Shown: one piece after another, positions 43,019 through 51,727 of the stretch
Position numbering within the stretch: position 1 is the first letter of the stretch
Layout of the letters: each line of letters starts with the position of its first letter
Source: Rhodanobacter sp. 67-28
Lineage (GTDB): Bacteria; Pseudomonadota; Gammaproteobacteria; Xanthomonadales; Rhodanobacteraceae
NCBI GenBank assembly: GCA_001898415.1
Contig: MKTU01000017.1
Span: forward strand, 88,543 to 152,542
Direction of reading: 5' to 3'
DNA: 64,000 nucleotides
Made by a program: the position numbers and the translations under genes
The notes under the pieces: model-generated
Databases searched by the model: none
The model's input: only the letters and a program-made list of their open reading frames with translations
What the model was told of the DNA's origin: nothing

Positions 43019-45301
43019 TCATGCGCTCTCGGACGCTGCGTCCGGCAGCGGCGTGGCGGCGACCTGTCGTTTCGGCCACAGCCACAGCGAGGCGACGAAG
43101 CCGGCGATCAGCATGGCGCCGATGGCGAACACGGTGTCGCCGGGCACGCGCATCCATACCAGCAGGTGGATCAGCGGGCGGTCCATGAACTCGGCCGAGC
43201 GGGCGAACCAGTAGCCGTGTTCCAGCACCGCCTTCAGTTGCAGGATGCCCAGCGGCAGCAGGGTCAGCACGGCCATCAGGCCCAGGCCGAGGTTGAGTGT
43301 CCAGAACGAACCCTTCAGCCAGCCCTCGCGCCATTCGGCCTGCGGCTTGATGCCGCGCAGGCAGAACAGCATCAGGCCCATGCCGAGCATGCCGTAGACG
43401 CCGAACAGCGCGGTGTGGCCGTGCGCGGCGGTGAGGTTGAGGCCCTGCATGAAGTACAGCGCGATCGGCGTGTTGACCAGGAAACCGAGCAGGCCGGCGC
43501 CGACCAGGTTCCAGAAGCTCACCGCCACGAAGAACATGATCGGCCAGCGGTAGCGCGCCATCCACGGCGCGGCGTGCTGCTTCTTCCAGGTGTCCCAGGC
43601 TTCCAGCCCGATCAGCGCCAGCGGCACCACTTCCAGCGCCGAGAAGCTGGCGCCGAGCGCGATCACCGCGGTGGTGGTGCCGCTGAAGTACAGATGGTGC
43701 AGCGTGCCCAGCACGCCGCCGGCCATGAACACGATGGTGGCGAACAGCACGCTGGTGGTCGCCGTGCCCACGCGCAGCAGGCCGAGGCGCACGAACAGGT
43801 AGCTGATCACCGCGGTGGCGAACACCTCGAAGAAGCCCTCCACCCACAGGTGCACCACCCACCAGCGCCAGTACTCCACCATCGCGATGTGGGTGTGTTC
43901 GCCCCACATCAGGCCGGCGCCGTAGAGCAGGCCGATCGCCACGGTGGAGAGAAACAGCAGGCCCACGATGGAGGCGCCTTCCTTGCCGCCGCGCATCGCC
44001 GGCCACAGCGCGCGGCCGACCAGGAACAGCCACAGCATCAGGCCGATGAACAGGAAGATCTGCCAGAAGCGGCCGAGGTCGACGTATTCCCAGCCCTGGT
44101 GGCCGAACCAGAAGTTCTTCGACAGGTCCATCTTGTCCATCACCGCCATCCACTGGCCGGCAAACGAGCCGACCACGATGACCAGCAGGCACACCCACAG
44201 GAAATTCACCCCGAGCCGCTGGTATTTCGGCTCGTGGCCGGAGATCAGCGGCGCGATGTACAGGCCGGTGGCCAGCCACGCGGTGGCGATCCACAGCACG
44301 GCCAGTTCGGTATGCCAGGTGCGGGTGAGGGCGTAGGGCAGGTAATTCGCCAGCGCGAAACCGTAGGCCTGCTGGCCTTCCACCTGGTAGTGCGCGGTGG
44401 TGGCGCCGAGCAGGATCTGCACCAGGAACAGGCCGATCACCGTCCAGAAATACTTGGCGGTGGCCTTCATCGACGGCGTGGGTTTCAACTCGGTGAGCGG
44501 ATCGCGCGCGGGGATCGGCGGCAGCGGCTCATGGCTCACCTGGCGCGCGTGGTGCCAGCCGAGCAGGCCGATGCCGAGGATCAGGAACAGCACGCTGAAC
44601 ACCGACCACATGAAGTTGGCCGCGGTCGGCGTGTTGCCGGCCAGCGTGTCGTGCGGCCAGTTCTGCGTGTAGCTGATGGCGCTGCCCGGGCGTTCGGCCG
44701 CGGTGGCCCAGCTGGCCCACCAGAAGAACGCGGTGACTGCGCGGCGCTGGTCAAGCTCGGCGATGGTGTTGTCGCGCATCGCGTAGGTTTCGCGCAGCTT
44801 GGCGGTGGCCGGGTCGTTGCTGAACAGGCTCATGTAATGCGCGCCGACCACCAGCATCGCCTGCGCGCGCAGCGGGGAGACGTAGATGGTGCCCTTGGCC
44901 GGGTCCCACGTGTTCGTGCGCAGCTCGCGCTGCACGCGCGAGCGCAGTGCGGCCTGTTGCGGCGCGTCGAGTTCGGCGTAGGAGCCGGCGCCTTCGTCGC
45001 GCGCCAGCAATTCCAGCATGGCCACGCCTTCGCGGTGCAGCCAGTCGGCGCTCCAGTCCGGCGCGAGCAGCGCGCCGTGGCCCCAGATCGAACCCAGCTG
45101 CTGGCCGCCGATGCGCTGCCAGACCTGCTTGCCCAGCTCGATGTCGTCGCCGGTGAACAGGGTCTCGTTGCCGCTGGTGACCACCGCCTGCGGCAGGGGC
45201 GGTGCGTACTGGTGCACCTGGTCACCCACCCACAACAGCACGCCAAACGAGGCGATCAGCAAGGCCGCCAACCCCAGCCAGAGTTTTCGAGTACTGCTCA
45301 T
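43019..45301 (-). CDS. norZ: Quinol-dependent nitric oxide reductase (qNOR)
   Basis: Single-subunit inner-membrane enzyme that reduces NO to nitrous oxide with quinol. The 760 residues have one N-terminal helix (about 8-27), a periplasmic domain of about 200 residues (ELGKQVWQRIGGQQLGSIWGHGALLAPDWSADWLHRE), then the NorB-like 12-helix core. Catalytic features: HTELAVLWIATAWL (heme His), WWVVHLWVEGFFEVF (active-site Glu), GTLHHLYFSGTT (HH to the non-heme iron) and AAHGHTALFGVYGM. The periplasmic domain has the fold of NorC but no CxxCH heme site, as expected for qNOR. It has its own FNR box (45356) and is divergent from the DUF2238 gene. Confidence 0.95.
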   Translation of the reverse strand: MSSTRKLWLGLAALLIASFGVLLWVGDQVHQYAPPLPQAVVTSGNETLFTGDDIELGKQVWQRIGGQQLGSIWGHGALLAPDWSADWLHREGVAMLELLARDEGAGSYAELDAPQQAALRSRVQRELRTNTWDPAKGTIYVSPLRAQAMLVVGAHYMSLFSNDPATAKLRETYAMRDNTIAELDQRRAVTAFFWWASWATAAERPGSAISYTQNWPHDTLAGNTPTAANFMWSVFSVLFLILGIGLLGWHHARQVSHEPLPPIPARDPLTELKPTPSMKATAKYFWTVIGLFLVQILLGATTAHYQVEGQQAYGFALANYLPYALTRTWHTELAVLWIATAWLATGLYIAPLISGHEPKYQRLGVNFLWVCLLVIVVGSFAGQWMAVMDKMDLSKNFWFGHQGWEYVDLGRFWQIFLFIGLMLWLFLVGRALWPAMRGGKEGASIVGLLFLSTVAIGLLYGAGLMWGEHTHIAMVEYWRWWVVHLWVEGFFEVFATAVISYLFVRLGLLRVGTATTSVLFATIVFMAGGVLGTLHHLYFSGTTTAVIALGASFSALEVVPLALIGLEAWDTWKKQHAAPWMARYRWPIMFFVAVSFWNLVGAGLLGFLVNTPIALYFMQGLNLTAAHGHTALFGVYGMLGMGLMLFCLRGIKPQAEWREGWLKGSFWTLNLGLGLMAVLTLLPLGILQLKAVLEHGYWFARSAEFMDRPLIHLLVWMRVPGDTVFAIGAMLIAGFVASLWLWPKRQVAATPLPDAASESA

Positions 45302-45355
45302 TGCGCGACTCCCTGAAAGATGCGCGCATGCTCATTGACGGCTGCCGGATCGCTC

Positions 45356-45369
45356 TTGATGCAGGTCAA
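45356..45369. promoter_or_regulatory. FNR/DNR box between qNOR and DUF2238 genes
   Basis: TTGATGCAGGTCAA, the closest match to the FNR consensus in the window together with 53053. Centre 61 bases before the qNOR ATG and 104 bases before the DUF2238 ATG. On the qNOR side GAGCAT (45328-45333) lies 22 bases from the box. Confidence 0.8.
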
Positions 45370-45466
45370 GCGGTCCAGCGCTCGCCGTGCGCGAATTGTC
45401 GCGGCCGGCGCCCGGGCGCGTGGCATCATCGGCACGACGCATGACGCGGAGGGATGGCACACAGCA

Positions 45467-46132
45467 ATGAACGAACGACCCGGATCGAAGGACGCCCGTT
45501 TTCCGCTGCTGCTGCTGGCCGCCTTCCTGGTCGTGGCGGTGGCGCTTGCCATCGCGCCGCACTATCGCCAGGACTGGTTGCTGGAGAACCTGCTGGTGAT
45601 GCTGGCGTTGCCGGCGCTGGTGCTGGGGTTCCGCCGGCTGCGCTTTTCCGATGCCAGCTACGCGGCGCTGTTCGTGTTCCTCGTGCTGCACGAGATCGGC
45701 GCCCACTACACCTATGCCGAAGTGCCGTGGGATCGCTGGTTTGCCGCGCTGTCCGGCTTCTCGCTGCACGACGCGTTGGGCTTGTCGCGCAATCCCTTCG
45801 ACCGTGCCATCCATTTCGCCTACGGCCTGCTGCTGACGCCGGCGGTGGTGGAACTGGTCGCTGCGCGCACGGTGTCGCCGGGCGCGTGGCGCTGGATCGT
45901 GCCGGTCAGCATGGTCACCGCCAGCTCCGCCTTGTTCGAGCTGTTCGAATGGGCTGCCGCGGTGTGGTTCGGCGGCGACCTGGGCGTCGCCTACCTCGGC
46001 ACCCAGGGCGATCCGTGGGATGCGCAGCAGGACATGCTCCTCGCCCTGCTGGGCAGTGTCGTCACCGTGGTCGTGCTGGCGGTCGTGAGCGAGCATCGCC
46101 GCCGGCGGGCCGCTGCATCCGCCAACCAATAG
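45467..46132 (+). CDS. DUF2238 (YjdF-like) membrane protein
   Basis: Integral membrane protein of 221 residues with about six helices. Matches DUF2238: ALFVFLVLHEIGAHYTYAEVPW, NPFDRAIHFAYGLLLTPAVVEL, SSALFELFEWAAAVWFGGDLGVAYLGTQGDPWDAQQDM. The conserved His, Glu and Asp within or next to helices look functional, but no activity is known. Divergent from qNOR and sharing its FNR box, so a link with NO or low-oxygen physiology is likely. Confidence 0.8.
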   Translation: MNERPGSKDARFPLLLLAAFLVVAVALAIAPHYRQDWLLENLLVMLALPALVLGFRRLRFSDASYAALFVFLVLHEIGAHYTYAEVPWDRWFAALSGFSLHDALGLSRNPFDRAIHFAYGLLLTPAVVELVAARTVSPGAWRWIVPVSMVTASSALFELFEWAAAVWFGGDLGVAYLGTQGDPWDAQQDMLLALLGSVVTVVVLAVVSEHRRRRAAASANQ

Positions 46133-46160
46133 CGCCTGCGCCGCTGCGGCGGCACGTCGG

Positions 46161-47009
46161 CTAGTGCTGCATCAGCACCGGGATGGTGGCTTCCTCCAGC
46201 ACGCGCCGGGTGGCGCCGCCGAACACGCGTTCACGCATGCGCGAATGGCCGTAGGCACCCATCACCAGCAGGTCGGCGTCGATGTTGCCGGCTTCCTGCA
46301 GCAGGATTTCCCCGGCCATCGCCGAGGAGGCGCGGACGTAGCTGGGCCGGGGCGTGATGCCGTGACGCAGCAGGTAGACGAACGGGTCGAAGCGCGGATA
46401 CGCATCGTCGCCGTCGCCCGGGTCGCCGTCGACCAGGGTCACCTGTTTCGCCACCTTGAGGAACGGCAGCGCGGCGTGGATTGCGCGGATCGCCTCGGTG
46501 CTGCCGTTGCAGCCGATCACGATGCGTTCGAAGCGGATCTCCCGCCGCCACTGCGGAGGCAGGACCAGGCACGGCACGCCGCAGGACAGGATCGCTTCGC
46601 CGAGAATGTCGAGCAGGCCCGATGCGTGCACCATGTCGCGCTCGATCACCGCCAGGTCGTGCCGTGCGCCGAGCCGGCGCAAGGTGGATGCGATGTCGGT
46701 CCGGGCAATGACCCAGTCGGCGTTGCGCAAGCCGGACTGGCGTGCAAAGGCTGCGAAGGCGGCGTGCTCGTCGGCGGATTCGATGCGCGGTTCGAGCAGC
46801 AGGCCGAGCACGGTGGGCTCGCTGCCGGCTTTGCCGCCGGTGGGTTTGCGCAGCGCCGGGTCGATGAAGCATCCGGTCAGGTTGGCCTCCCAGCGCAAGG
46901 CGATGGCGATGGCGGCGACGGCAGCCGGGCTCCACGGCTCGGTCGCGGTCACCAGCGCGAGGATGTCGCCCGGGCGCGTCGTGCGCGGTATTTGTTCGGT
47001 GCTTGTCAT
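46161..47009 (-). CDS. Universal stress protein (tandem UspA domains)
   Basis: Second UspA-type protein (282 residues) of the window. The first half is divergent (ILALVTATEPWSPAAVAAIAIALRWEANLTG); the second has IVIGCNGSTEAIRAIHAALPFL and the ATP loop LLVMGAYGHSRMRERVFGGATRRVL. It lies 27 bases behind the GNAT gene on the same strand, so both are likely driven from the FNR box at 47714. Convergent with DUF2238. Confidence 0.85.
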   Translation of the reverse strand: MTSTEQIPRTTRPGDILALVTATEPWSPAAVAAIAIALRWEANLTGCFIDPALRKPTGGKAGSEPTVLGLLLEPRIESADEHAAFAAFARQSGLRNADWVIARTDIASTLRRLGARHDLAVIERDMVHASGLLDILGEAILSCGVPCLVLPPQWRREIRFERIVIGCNGSTEAIRAIHAALPFLKVAKQVTLVDGDPGDGDDAYPRFDPFVYLLRHGITPRPSYVRASSAMAGEILLQEAGNIDADLLVMGAYGHSRMRERVFGGATRRVLEEATIPVLMQH

Positions 47010-47036
47010 GGCAATGCGGCCCGGGTTCGGCGTCGT

Positions 47037-47609
47037 TCAAAGATCCAGGGTGTGGATCACCTGCGTGCCGTCGTCCGGGTCGAGCCGGCGCTGGAAGCCG
47101 AGGTAGCCGGCCAGTTCGCGCATCGGTTCGTTCTCCGCGGCATCGATCGAGAACATGGTGTGGAAGCCGTTCTTGCGCGCGATGTCGATCAGGCGCCGCA
47201 TCAACAGCACGGCGAGGCCGCGCTGGCGCCAGTCGTCGGCCACGGTCACCGCGCATTCGCACTGCTTCTCGTCGCCGCTGGCGCCGTAGCGGCTGACGCC
47301 GACCATGCGCAGTTCGCCGTTGTCGTGGGCGAGCGCGACGAAGGCCATGCGGCTGCGCTCATCGACGTCCATCAGCTGGTCGAGCAGGGCCGGGCTGGCT
47401 TCCTTCAATTTGCCCAGGAAGCGGAAGCGGCAAGCCTGTTCCGACAGGCGCTTGATGAAAGCCGTTTCGCGTTGGCGATCCTCCGGGCGCAGCGGGCGGA
47501 TCAGCACCGGGCTGCCGTCGTTCAGGGTCTCGATCCAGTGGGTGCCTTCGATGGCGCCGAATGGCGTGGCGGAAGCAGTGTGGTGGTCGGCGGAACGGAT
47601 CTCGGACAT
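47037..47609 (-). CDS. GNAT-family N-acetyltransferase
   Basis: Acetyltransferase of 190 residues. After PVLIRPLRPEDRQRETAFIKRLS the acetyl-CoA site follows as VADDWRQRGLAVLLMRRLIDIARKNGF, with YLGF near the end. This is the short GNAT form related to the C-terminal domain of protein acyltransferases such as Pat/YfiQ, often near UspA and acetate genes, so protein lysine acetylation is possible but unproven. ATG 47609 gives the most typical start; ATGs at 47642 and 47663 are alternatives. Operon with the UspA gene. Confidence 0.78.
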   Translation of the reverse strand: MSEIRSADHHTASATPFGAIEGTHWIETLNDGSPVLIRPLRPEDRQRETAFIKRLSEQACRFRFLGKLKEASPALLDQLMDVDERSRMAFVALAHDNGELRMVGVSRYGASGDEKQCECAVTVADDWRQRGLAVLLMRRLIDIARKNGFHTMFSIDAAENEPMRELAGYLGFQRRLDPDDGTQVIHTLDL

Positions 47610-47713
47610 GGGCGGTTCCCGATGGTGCAACGTGATGCTCATTCGTGCCGGATGGACGGCCACTCGGCGCAGCCTTGCCGGATCAGTTCTACGCCGGGTC
47701 GTGCGGGCCCGAG

Positions 47714-47727
47714 TTGACCGCGGTCAA
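47714..47727. promoter_or_regulatory. FNR/DNR box of the GNAT-uspA operon
   Basis: TTGACCGCGGTCAA, a perfect palindrome. On the minus strand TAGAAC (47686-47691) lies 22 bases away as a -10. Centre 111 bases before the GNAT start. Confidence 0.75.
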
Positions 47728-47787
47728 TTTGGACAGGCGCGCGGACATGCGGCAATCGGCCGCTGCCGTGGCGCTTTTCGTGCGCAT

Positions 47788-47801
47788 TTGACCGGGATCA
47801 A
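47788..47801. promoter_or_regulatory. FNR/DNR box of the cytochrome b561 operon
   Basis: TTGACCGGGATCAA. CAGGCT at 47824-47829 lies 22 bases downstream as a -10, giving transcription from about 47836, which is why the GTG at 47881 rather than the ATG at 47836 is taken as start. Only 60 bases separate it from the divergent box at 47714. Confidence 0.75.
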
Positions 47802-47880
47802 ACCACGCTGACGCCGTTCATCGCAGGCTGCGGGCATGGGCCGGATCGAGGCCGCCGAAACACCACCTGCGGAGATCGCC

Positions 47881-48444
47881 GTGAACTGGAAAAACACCAC
47901 CGACCGTTACGGCTCGCTGTCGATCGGCATGCACTGGCTGATGCTGCTGTTGCTGGTTGCCGTGTACGCCTGCATCGAGCTGCGCGAGTTCTACCCGCGC
48001 GGCAGCGACCTGCGCGACGGACTGAAAACCTGGCACTTCATGCTGGGCCTGAGCGTGCTCGCGCTGGTCTTCGTGCGGCTGGCGATCCGCCTGGTGTCGG
48101 GCCCGATCCCGCCGATCCGGCCGGCACCGCCGGTGTGGCAGGAGCGCCTGGCCGCGCTGATGCACCTGGCGCTGTACGCCTTCCTGATCGCGATGCCGCT
48201 GCTCGGCTGGCTCACCCTCAGCGCTTCGGGCAAGCCGATCCCGTTCTTCGGACTGCAGCTGCCGGCGCTGGTGGGTGCGGACAAGGCGCTTGCCGATTCG
48301 CTGAAGGAGATCCACGAAACCATCGGCACGGTCGGCTATTACCTGGTCGGCCTGCATGCGGTGGCCGCGCTGGTGCACCACTATGTGAATCGCGACGACA
48401 CCTTGCGACGCATGCTGCCAGGACGGGGCGGACAGGCCTCGTGA
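47881..48444 (+). CDS. Cytochrome b561 (CybB type)
   Basis: Diheme b-type cytochrome of the inner membrane, 187 residues, four helices. Heme ligand histidines are visible in GMHWLMLLLL, KTWHFMLGL, ALMHLALYAF and VGLHAVAALVHHYV. CybB oxidises ubiquinol and can pass electrons to superoxide or partners. The GTG start is supported by CGGAG 7 bases upstream and by the predicted transcription start. It is followed 102 bases on by a ferric-reductase-like protein and may supply or receive its electrons. Confidence 0.85.
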   Translation: MNWKNTTDRYGSLSIGMHWLMLLLLVAVYACIELREFYPRGSDLRDGLKTWHFMLGLSVLALVFVRLAIRLVSGPIPPIRPAPPVWQERLAALMHLALYAFLIAMPLLGWLTLSASGKPIPFFGLQLPALVGADKALADSLKEIHETIGTVGYYLVGLHAVAALVHHYVNRDDTLRRMLPGRGGQAS

Positions 48445-48546
48445 GGCCATGCGCCGACGCCGCCGGCCCCGGCGGCGGACACGGCACGCGGCGAGCGTCG
48501 GCGGCCTGCGAAGTACTCCTGCATCGCGACGGCTGCAAGGGGCCGC

Positions 48547-49896
48547 ATGCGTAACCTCAAGCGTGCATTCTGGGGGACGCTCGCCTTCCTGGTCCTGCCG
48601 TGGCTCGTCGTCGAGCCCACCATGTTCCGCTCGGGCACCTTCTTCGGCCTGCGCGATGCGATGGTGCAACTGACGGGTTTCGTGGCGATCGGGTGCATGA
48701 GCCTGGCGATGGTCCTGGCGCTGCGGCCGCGATGGCCCGAGCAGTGGCTGGGCGGCCTCGACAAGATGTACCGCATGCACAAATGGCTCGGCATCGCCGC
48801 GCTGGTCGTTGCCATCATCCATTGGCTATGGGCGCAGGCGCCGAAATGGGCGGTGGGTTGGGGCTGGCTGGAACGCCCGGCGCGTGGCATACGGGGCAAG
48901 CCCGACAACCCGGTGGCGTCCCTGCTGTCGAGCCAGCGCGGCGCCGCGGAGAGCGTGGGCGAATGGGTTTTCTACGCCGTCGCCGTGCTGATCGTGCTGG
49001 CCCTGATCCGGCGTTTTCCGTACCACTGGTTCTACCGGACGCATCGCCTGCTTGCCGGCGGCTGGCTTGCCCTGGTCTTCCATGCGGTCGTGCTGTTGAA
49101 GTTCGGCTACTGGGCGACGCCGCTCGGCTGGCTGACTGCGGTGTTGCTCGCCTGCGGCAGCTGGGCGGCCATCGTGGTGCTGTTGCGCCGGGTGGGCACG
49201 CGCTCGCAGGTGGAGGGGAGAATCACCTTGTTGCACCATTTCGACGGGGTGGATGCGCTCGAAATCGAAACCGAGGTGCAGGGGTGGCCGGGCCACAAGC
49301 CGGGCCAGTTCGCCTTCGTCACCGCGGACCCCGCCGATGGTGCGCACCCCTACACCATTGCCTCCGGCTGGCGGAAGGAAATCCCCAGGATCACCTTCGT
49401 GGTCAAGGATCTGGGCGACCATACGCATCGCCTGCACGAGAGGCTGCGCGTGGAGCAGGCCGTGAAGGTCGAGGGTCCGTATGGGTGTTTCACGTTCGAC
49501 GACGGCCGCCCGCGCCAGATCTGGGTCGGCGGCGGCATCGGCATCACCCCTTTCATCGGGCGCATGAAGCACATGGCGTGGCAGAAAGAGGATCGGGATT
49601 GGCCCGAAGGCCAGAAGATCGATCTCTTCCACAGCACCGCGGATGTCGATGAGGAAGCACTCGACCGGCTGGCGGGTGACGCCCGCTCCGCCAACGTGCG
49701 GCTGCACGTGCTGATCGACGCGCGCGACGGCTACCTGACGGGCGAGCGCATACGGGCCGCCGTGCCCGAATGGCGCGAGGCGAGCATCTGGTTCTGCGGG
49801 CCGACAGGCTTCGGCGACGCATTGAGGCGCGATCTGGCCGGGCAGGGATTTCCGGTGGAGCGGCATTTCCACCGGGAGTTTTTCGCGATGCGCTAG
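48547..49896 (+). CDS. Ferric-reductase-like transmembrane flavoprotein
   Basis: Membrane oxidoreductase of 449 residues. The N-terminal half is the ferric reductase transmembrane domain (about six helices, with heme histidines in YRMHKWLGIAALVVAIIHWLW and FYRTHRLLAGGWLALVFHAVV). The C-terminal half is a ferredoxin-NADP reductase-type module: FAD-binding HPYTIASGW, KVEGPYGCF, and NAD(P)-binding WVGGGIGITPFIGRMK and IWFCGPTGFGDALRRDL. It should move electrons from NAD(P)H through FAD to membrane heme. Possible acceptors include iron(III), quinone or periplasmic partners. Probably cotranscribed with cytochrome b561. Confidence 0.88.
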   Translation: MRNLKRAFWGTLAFLVLPWLVVEPTMFRSGTFFGLRDAMVQLTGFVAIGCMSLAMVLALRPRWPEQWLGGLDKMYRMHKWLGIAALVVAIIHWLWAQAPKWAVGWGWLERPARGIRGKPDNPVASLLSSQRGAAESVGEWVFYAVAVLIVLALIRRFPYHWFYRTHRLLAGGWLALVFHAVVLLKFGYWATPLGWLTAVLLACGSWAAIVVLLRRVGTRSQVEGRITLLHHFDGVDALEIETEVQGWPGHKPGQFAFVTADPADGAHPYTIASGWRKEIPRITFVVKDLGDHTHRLHERLRVEQAVKVEGPYGCFTFDDGRPRQIWVGGGIGITPFIGRMKHMAWQKEDRDWPEGQKIDLFHSTADVDEEALDRLAGDARSANVRLHVLIDARDGYLTGERIRAAVPEWREASIWFCGPTGFGDALRRDLAGQGFPVERHFHREFFAMR

Positions 49897-49970
49897 GTCG
49901 CCACCGCCACCGCTGTCGGTGCGATGGCGCCGGTGAACGTGCGGCGGAAGGCGGTGACCGGGACCAAGGG

Positions 49971-50001
49971 AAAAGGCCGCGGGGTCTCCCCCGACGGCCT
50001 T
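49971..50001 (-). terminator. Terminator of the norC-norB operon
   Basis: Arms AAGGCCG (49973-49979) and CGGCCTT (49995-50001), with an inner GGGG/CCCC pairing, form a stable hairpin followed on the minus strand by TTTTCCC (49971-49974 Ts). It lies 38 bases past the norB stop. No symmetrical T-run exists for the plus strand. Confidence 0.8.
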
Positions 50002-50038
50002 CCCCATTGCTCCTTGCCACCGTTTCCGGTGTCGGCGC

Positions 50039-51727
50039 TCAGCCCTGCGCCGGCAGTACCCGCAGCAGCGGCGAGATGGCCGGTGCGCTGGCCCGCGCTT
50101 CCAGCGAGGCGATGAAGCGCCACACGAACAGCAGGGTGACCAGCAGCAGGCCCGGGTAGCCCACGCCGGCCAGCACGTAGGGCAGGGTGGGGTCGCCCGC
50201 CACGCGCACGTGCGGCAGGTTGAAGCTGAGCAGGCCGAGCGTGATGATCGTGCCGAACAGCCACATCAGCAGCAGCCAGATGCCGGCTTCGAATCCGGTC
50301 AGTGGCCGCCGCCAGCCGGTGGCCGGATGCGGGGTCGTTTCGGCGTCGACGGCAGCCTGCGGACGCATGCGCCGGCCCAGGGTGAACAGGTCGTACGCCA
50401 GCACGCCGGCGCCGGTGCTCAGCACCAGGCCGAACAGCGGCAGCATGACCTTGTAGGTGCCCATGGCGCGGTTGACGTCGCCGCCGAACCAGTCCAGCCC
50501 CAGGATGCGATAGACATAGACCTGCACCGTGCCGCCGATGGCGAACGCGAACGCCATGCCCAGCACGCCGGTGAACACCAGCCAGAAACCGAGCTTGCCC
50601 AGGCGCGGATCGAACTGCGGCACCTTGCGCAGGATCGGCGTGGCGTAATACGCCGCGGCGATGCCGAGCATGCCGAAGGTGCCGAACAGCGCCAGGTGCG
50701 CGTGCCCGGCGGTGACCCAGGTGCCGTGCGACCACACGTTGGTCAGCGCGAAGGTCATCACGAAGCCGAGGATGCCCGCGCCGACCAGCTCCAGCACGGT
50801 CGAGCCGAGCAGGAAGTAGAACGCCGGCGCGTTCTCCAGCGGGCGCTTGTTGGTGTGCGCGTCCAGGTAGATGTGCCAGAAGCAGAACACCAGCGGCAGC
50901 GGCTCCAGCGCGCTGAACAGCGAGCCCCAGAATTGCCAGAACTCCGGCGTGCCGATCCAGAAGTAGTGGTGCGCGTTGCCGATCAGTCCGGACAGCCACA
51001 CCAGCGCGATGCCCCAGAACACCGCGAAGCCCACCGACTTCACGTCGGCCTTGAACATCAGCACCAGGAAGTAGCCGATCAGGCTGATGTGGATCACCTC
51101 CCACACGCCTTCCACCCAGTAGTGCACCACGAACCAGCGGAAGTATTCCTGCAGGTCCAGCCGCGCCACGTAGAACAGGCCGAACACCCACACCACCGCC
51201 AGCGCGCCGACGCCCAGGCCCAGGCCCCAGTGCACCTCGTTCCATTCACGCACGCGCGGGAACGTGCGCAGCACCACGAAGGCCAGGATCAGGAAGCCGA
51301 CCAGGATCAGCAGGCCGGCGATGCGCCCGGCTTCGAGATACTCCAGCCCCTGCTGCAGCCACGGTTGCCCCAGCCACCAGCCGGCGATGCCGCGCTCGGC
51401 CAGGAACTGGGTGAAAAAGTTCCAGATCACGATGCCGATGACCGCGTAGAACAGGAACTTGACCAGCCACGGCGCCACCAGCTCGCGCTTCGCCAGCAGT
51501 GGCGCCACGAACAGGATCGCGCCGATGAAGCCGCAGACGATCCACATGATGCCGAGGTTGAGATGCTCGGCGCGGGCGACGTTGAAGTTGAGCCAGCCTT
51601 GCAGGATGGTCGGGTCGACCTGCTGCGCGGCCAGGATCATGCCGTAGATCACCTGCACCACGAACAGCACCAGCATCAGCATGAAAAAGCGCAGGCTCAG
51701 GCGTTGGGTCTGGTATTCGGTCTGCAT
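50039..51727 (-). CDS. norB: Nitric oxide reductase large subunit, enlarged NorB
   Basis: Catalytic subunit of a cytochrome-type NO reductase, in the inner membrane. The 562 residues show H55 (ARAEHLNLGIMW), HYWVEGVWE (H202, E206, E210), the non-heme iron pair NAHHYFWIG (H253, H254) and TAGHAHLALFGTFGML (heme histidines). The two glutamates are those of cNOR, so NO rather than oxygen is the likely substrate. It is about 100 residues longer than classical NorB (about 460), with extra membrane segments before helix 4 and after the core (helices near GFEAGIWLLLMWLFGTIIT and LAGVGYPGLLLVTLLF). ATG 51727 shares a base with the norC stop (TGATG). Confidence 0.9.
   Translation of the reverse strand: MQTEYQTQRLSLRFFMLMLVLFVVQVIYGMILAAQQVDPTILQGWLNFNVARAEHLNLGIMWIVCGFIGAILFVAPLLAKRELVAPWLVKFLFYAVIGIVIWNFFTQFLAERGIAGWWLGQPWLQQGLEYLEAGRIAGLLILVGFLILAFVVLRTFPRVREWNEVHWGLGLGVGALAVVWVFGLFYVARLDLQEYFRWFVVHYWVEGVWEVIHISLIGYFLVLMFKADVKSVGFAVFWGIALVWLSGLIGNAHHYFWIGTPEFWQFWGSLFSALEPLPLVFCFWHIYLDAHTNKRPLENAPAFYFLLGSTVLELVGAGILGFVMTFALTNVWSHGTWVTAGHAHLALFGTFGMLGIAAAYYATPILRKVPQFDPRLGKLGFWLVFTGVLGMAFAFAIGGTVQVYVYRILGLDWFGGDVNRAMGTYKVMLPLFGLVLSTGAGVLAYDLFTLGRRMRPQAAVDAETTPHPATGWRRPLTGFEAGIWLLLMWLFGTIITLGLLSFNLPHVRVAGDPTLPYVLAGVGYPGLLLVTLLFVWRFIASLEARASAPAISPLLRVLPAQG

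Noticed and set aside
43166..45316. A plus-strand open frame of 716 codons opposite the qNOR gene
   Set aside because: Antisense shadow of a well-supported gene; composition typical of out-of-frame translation.
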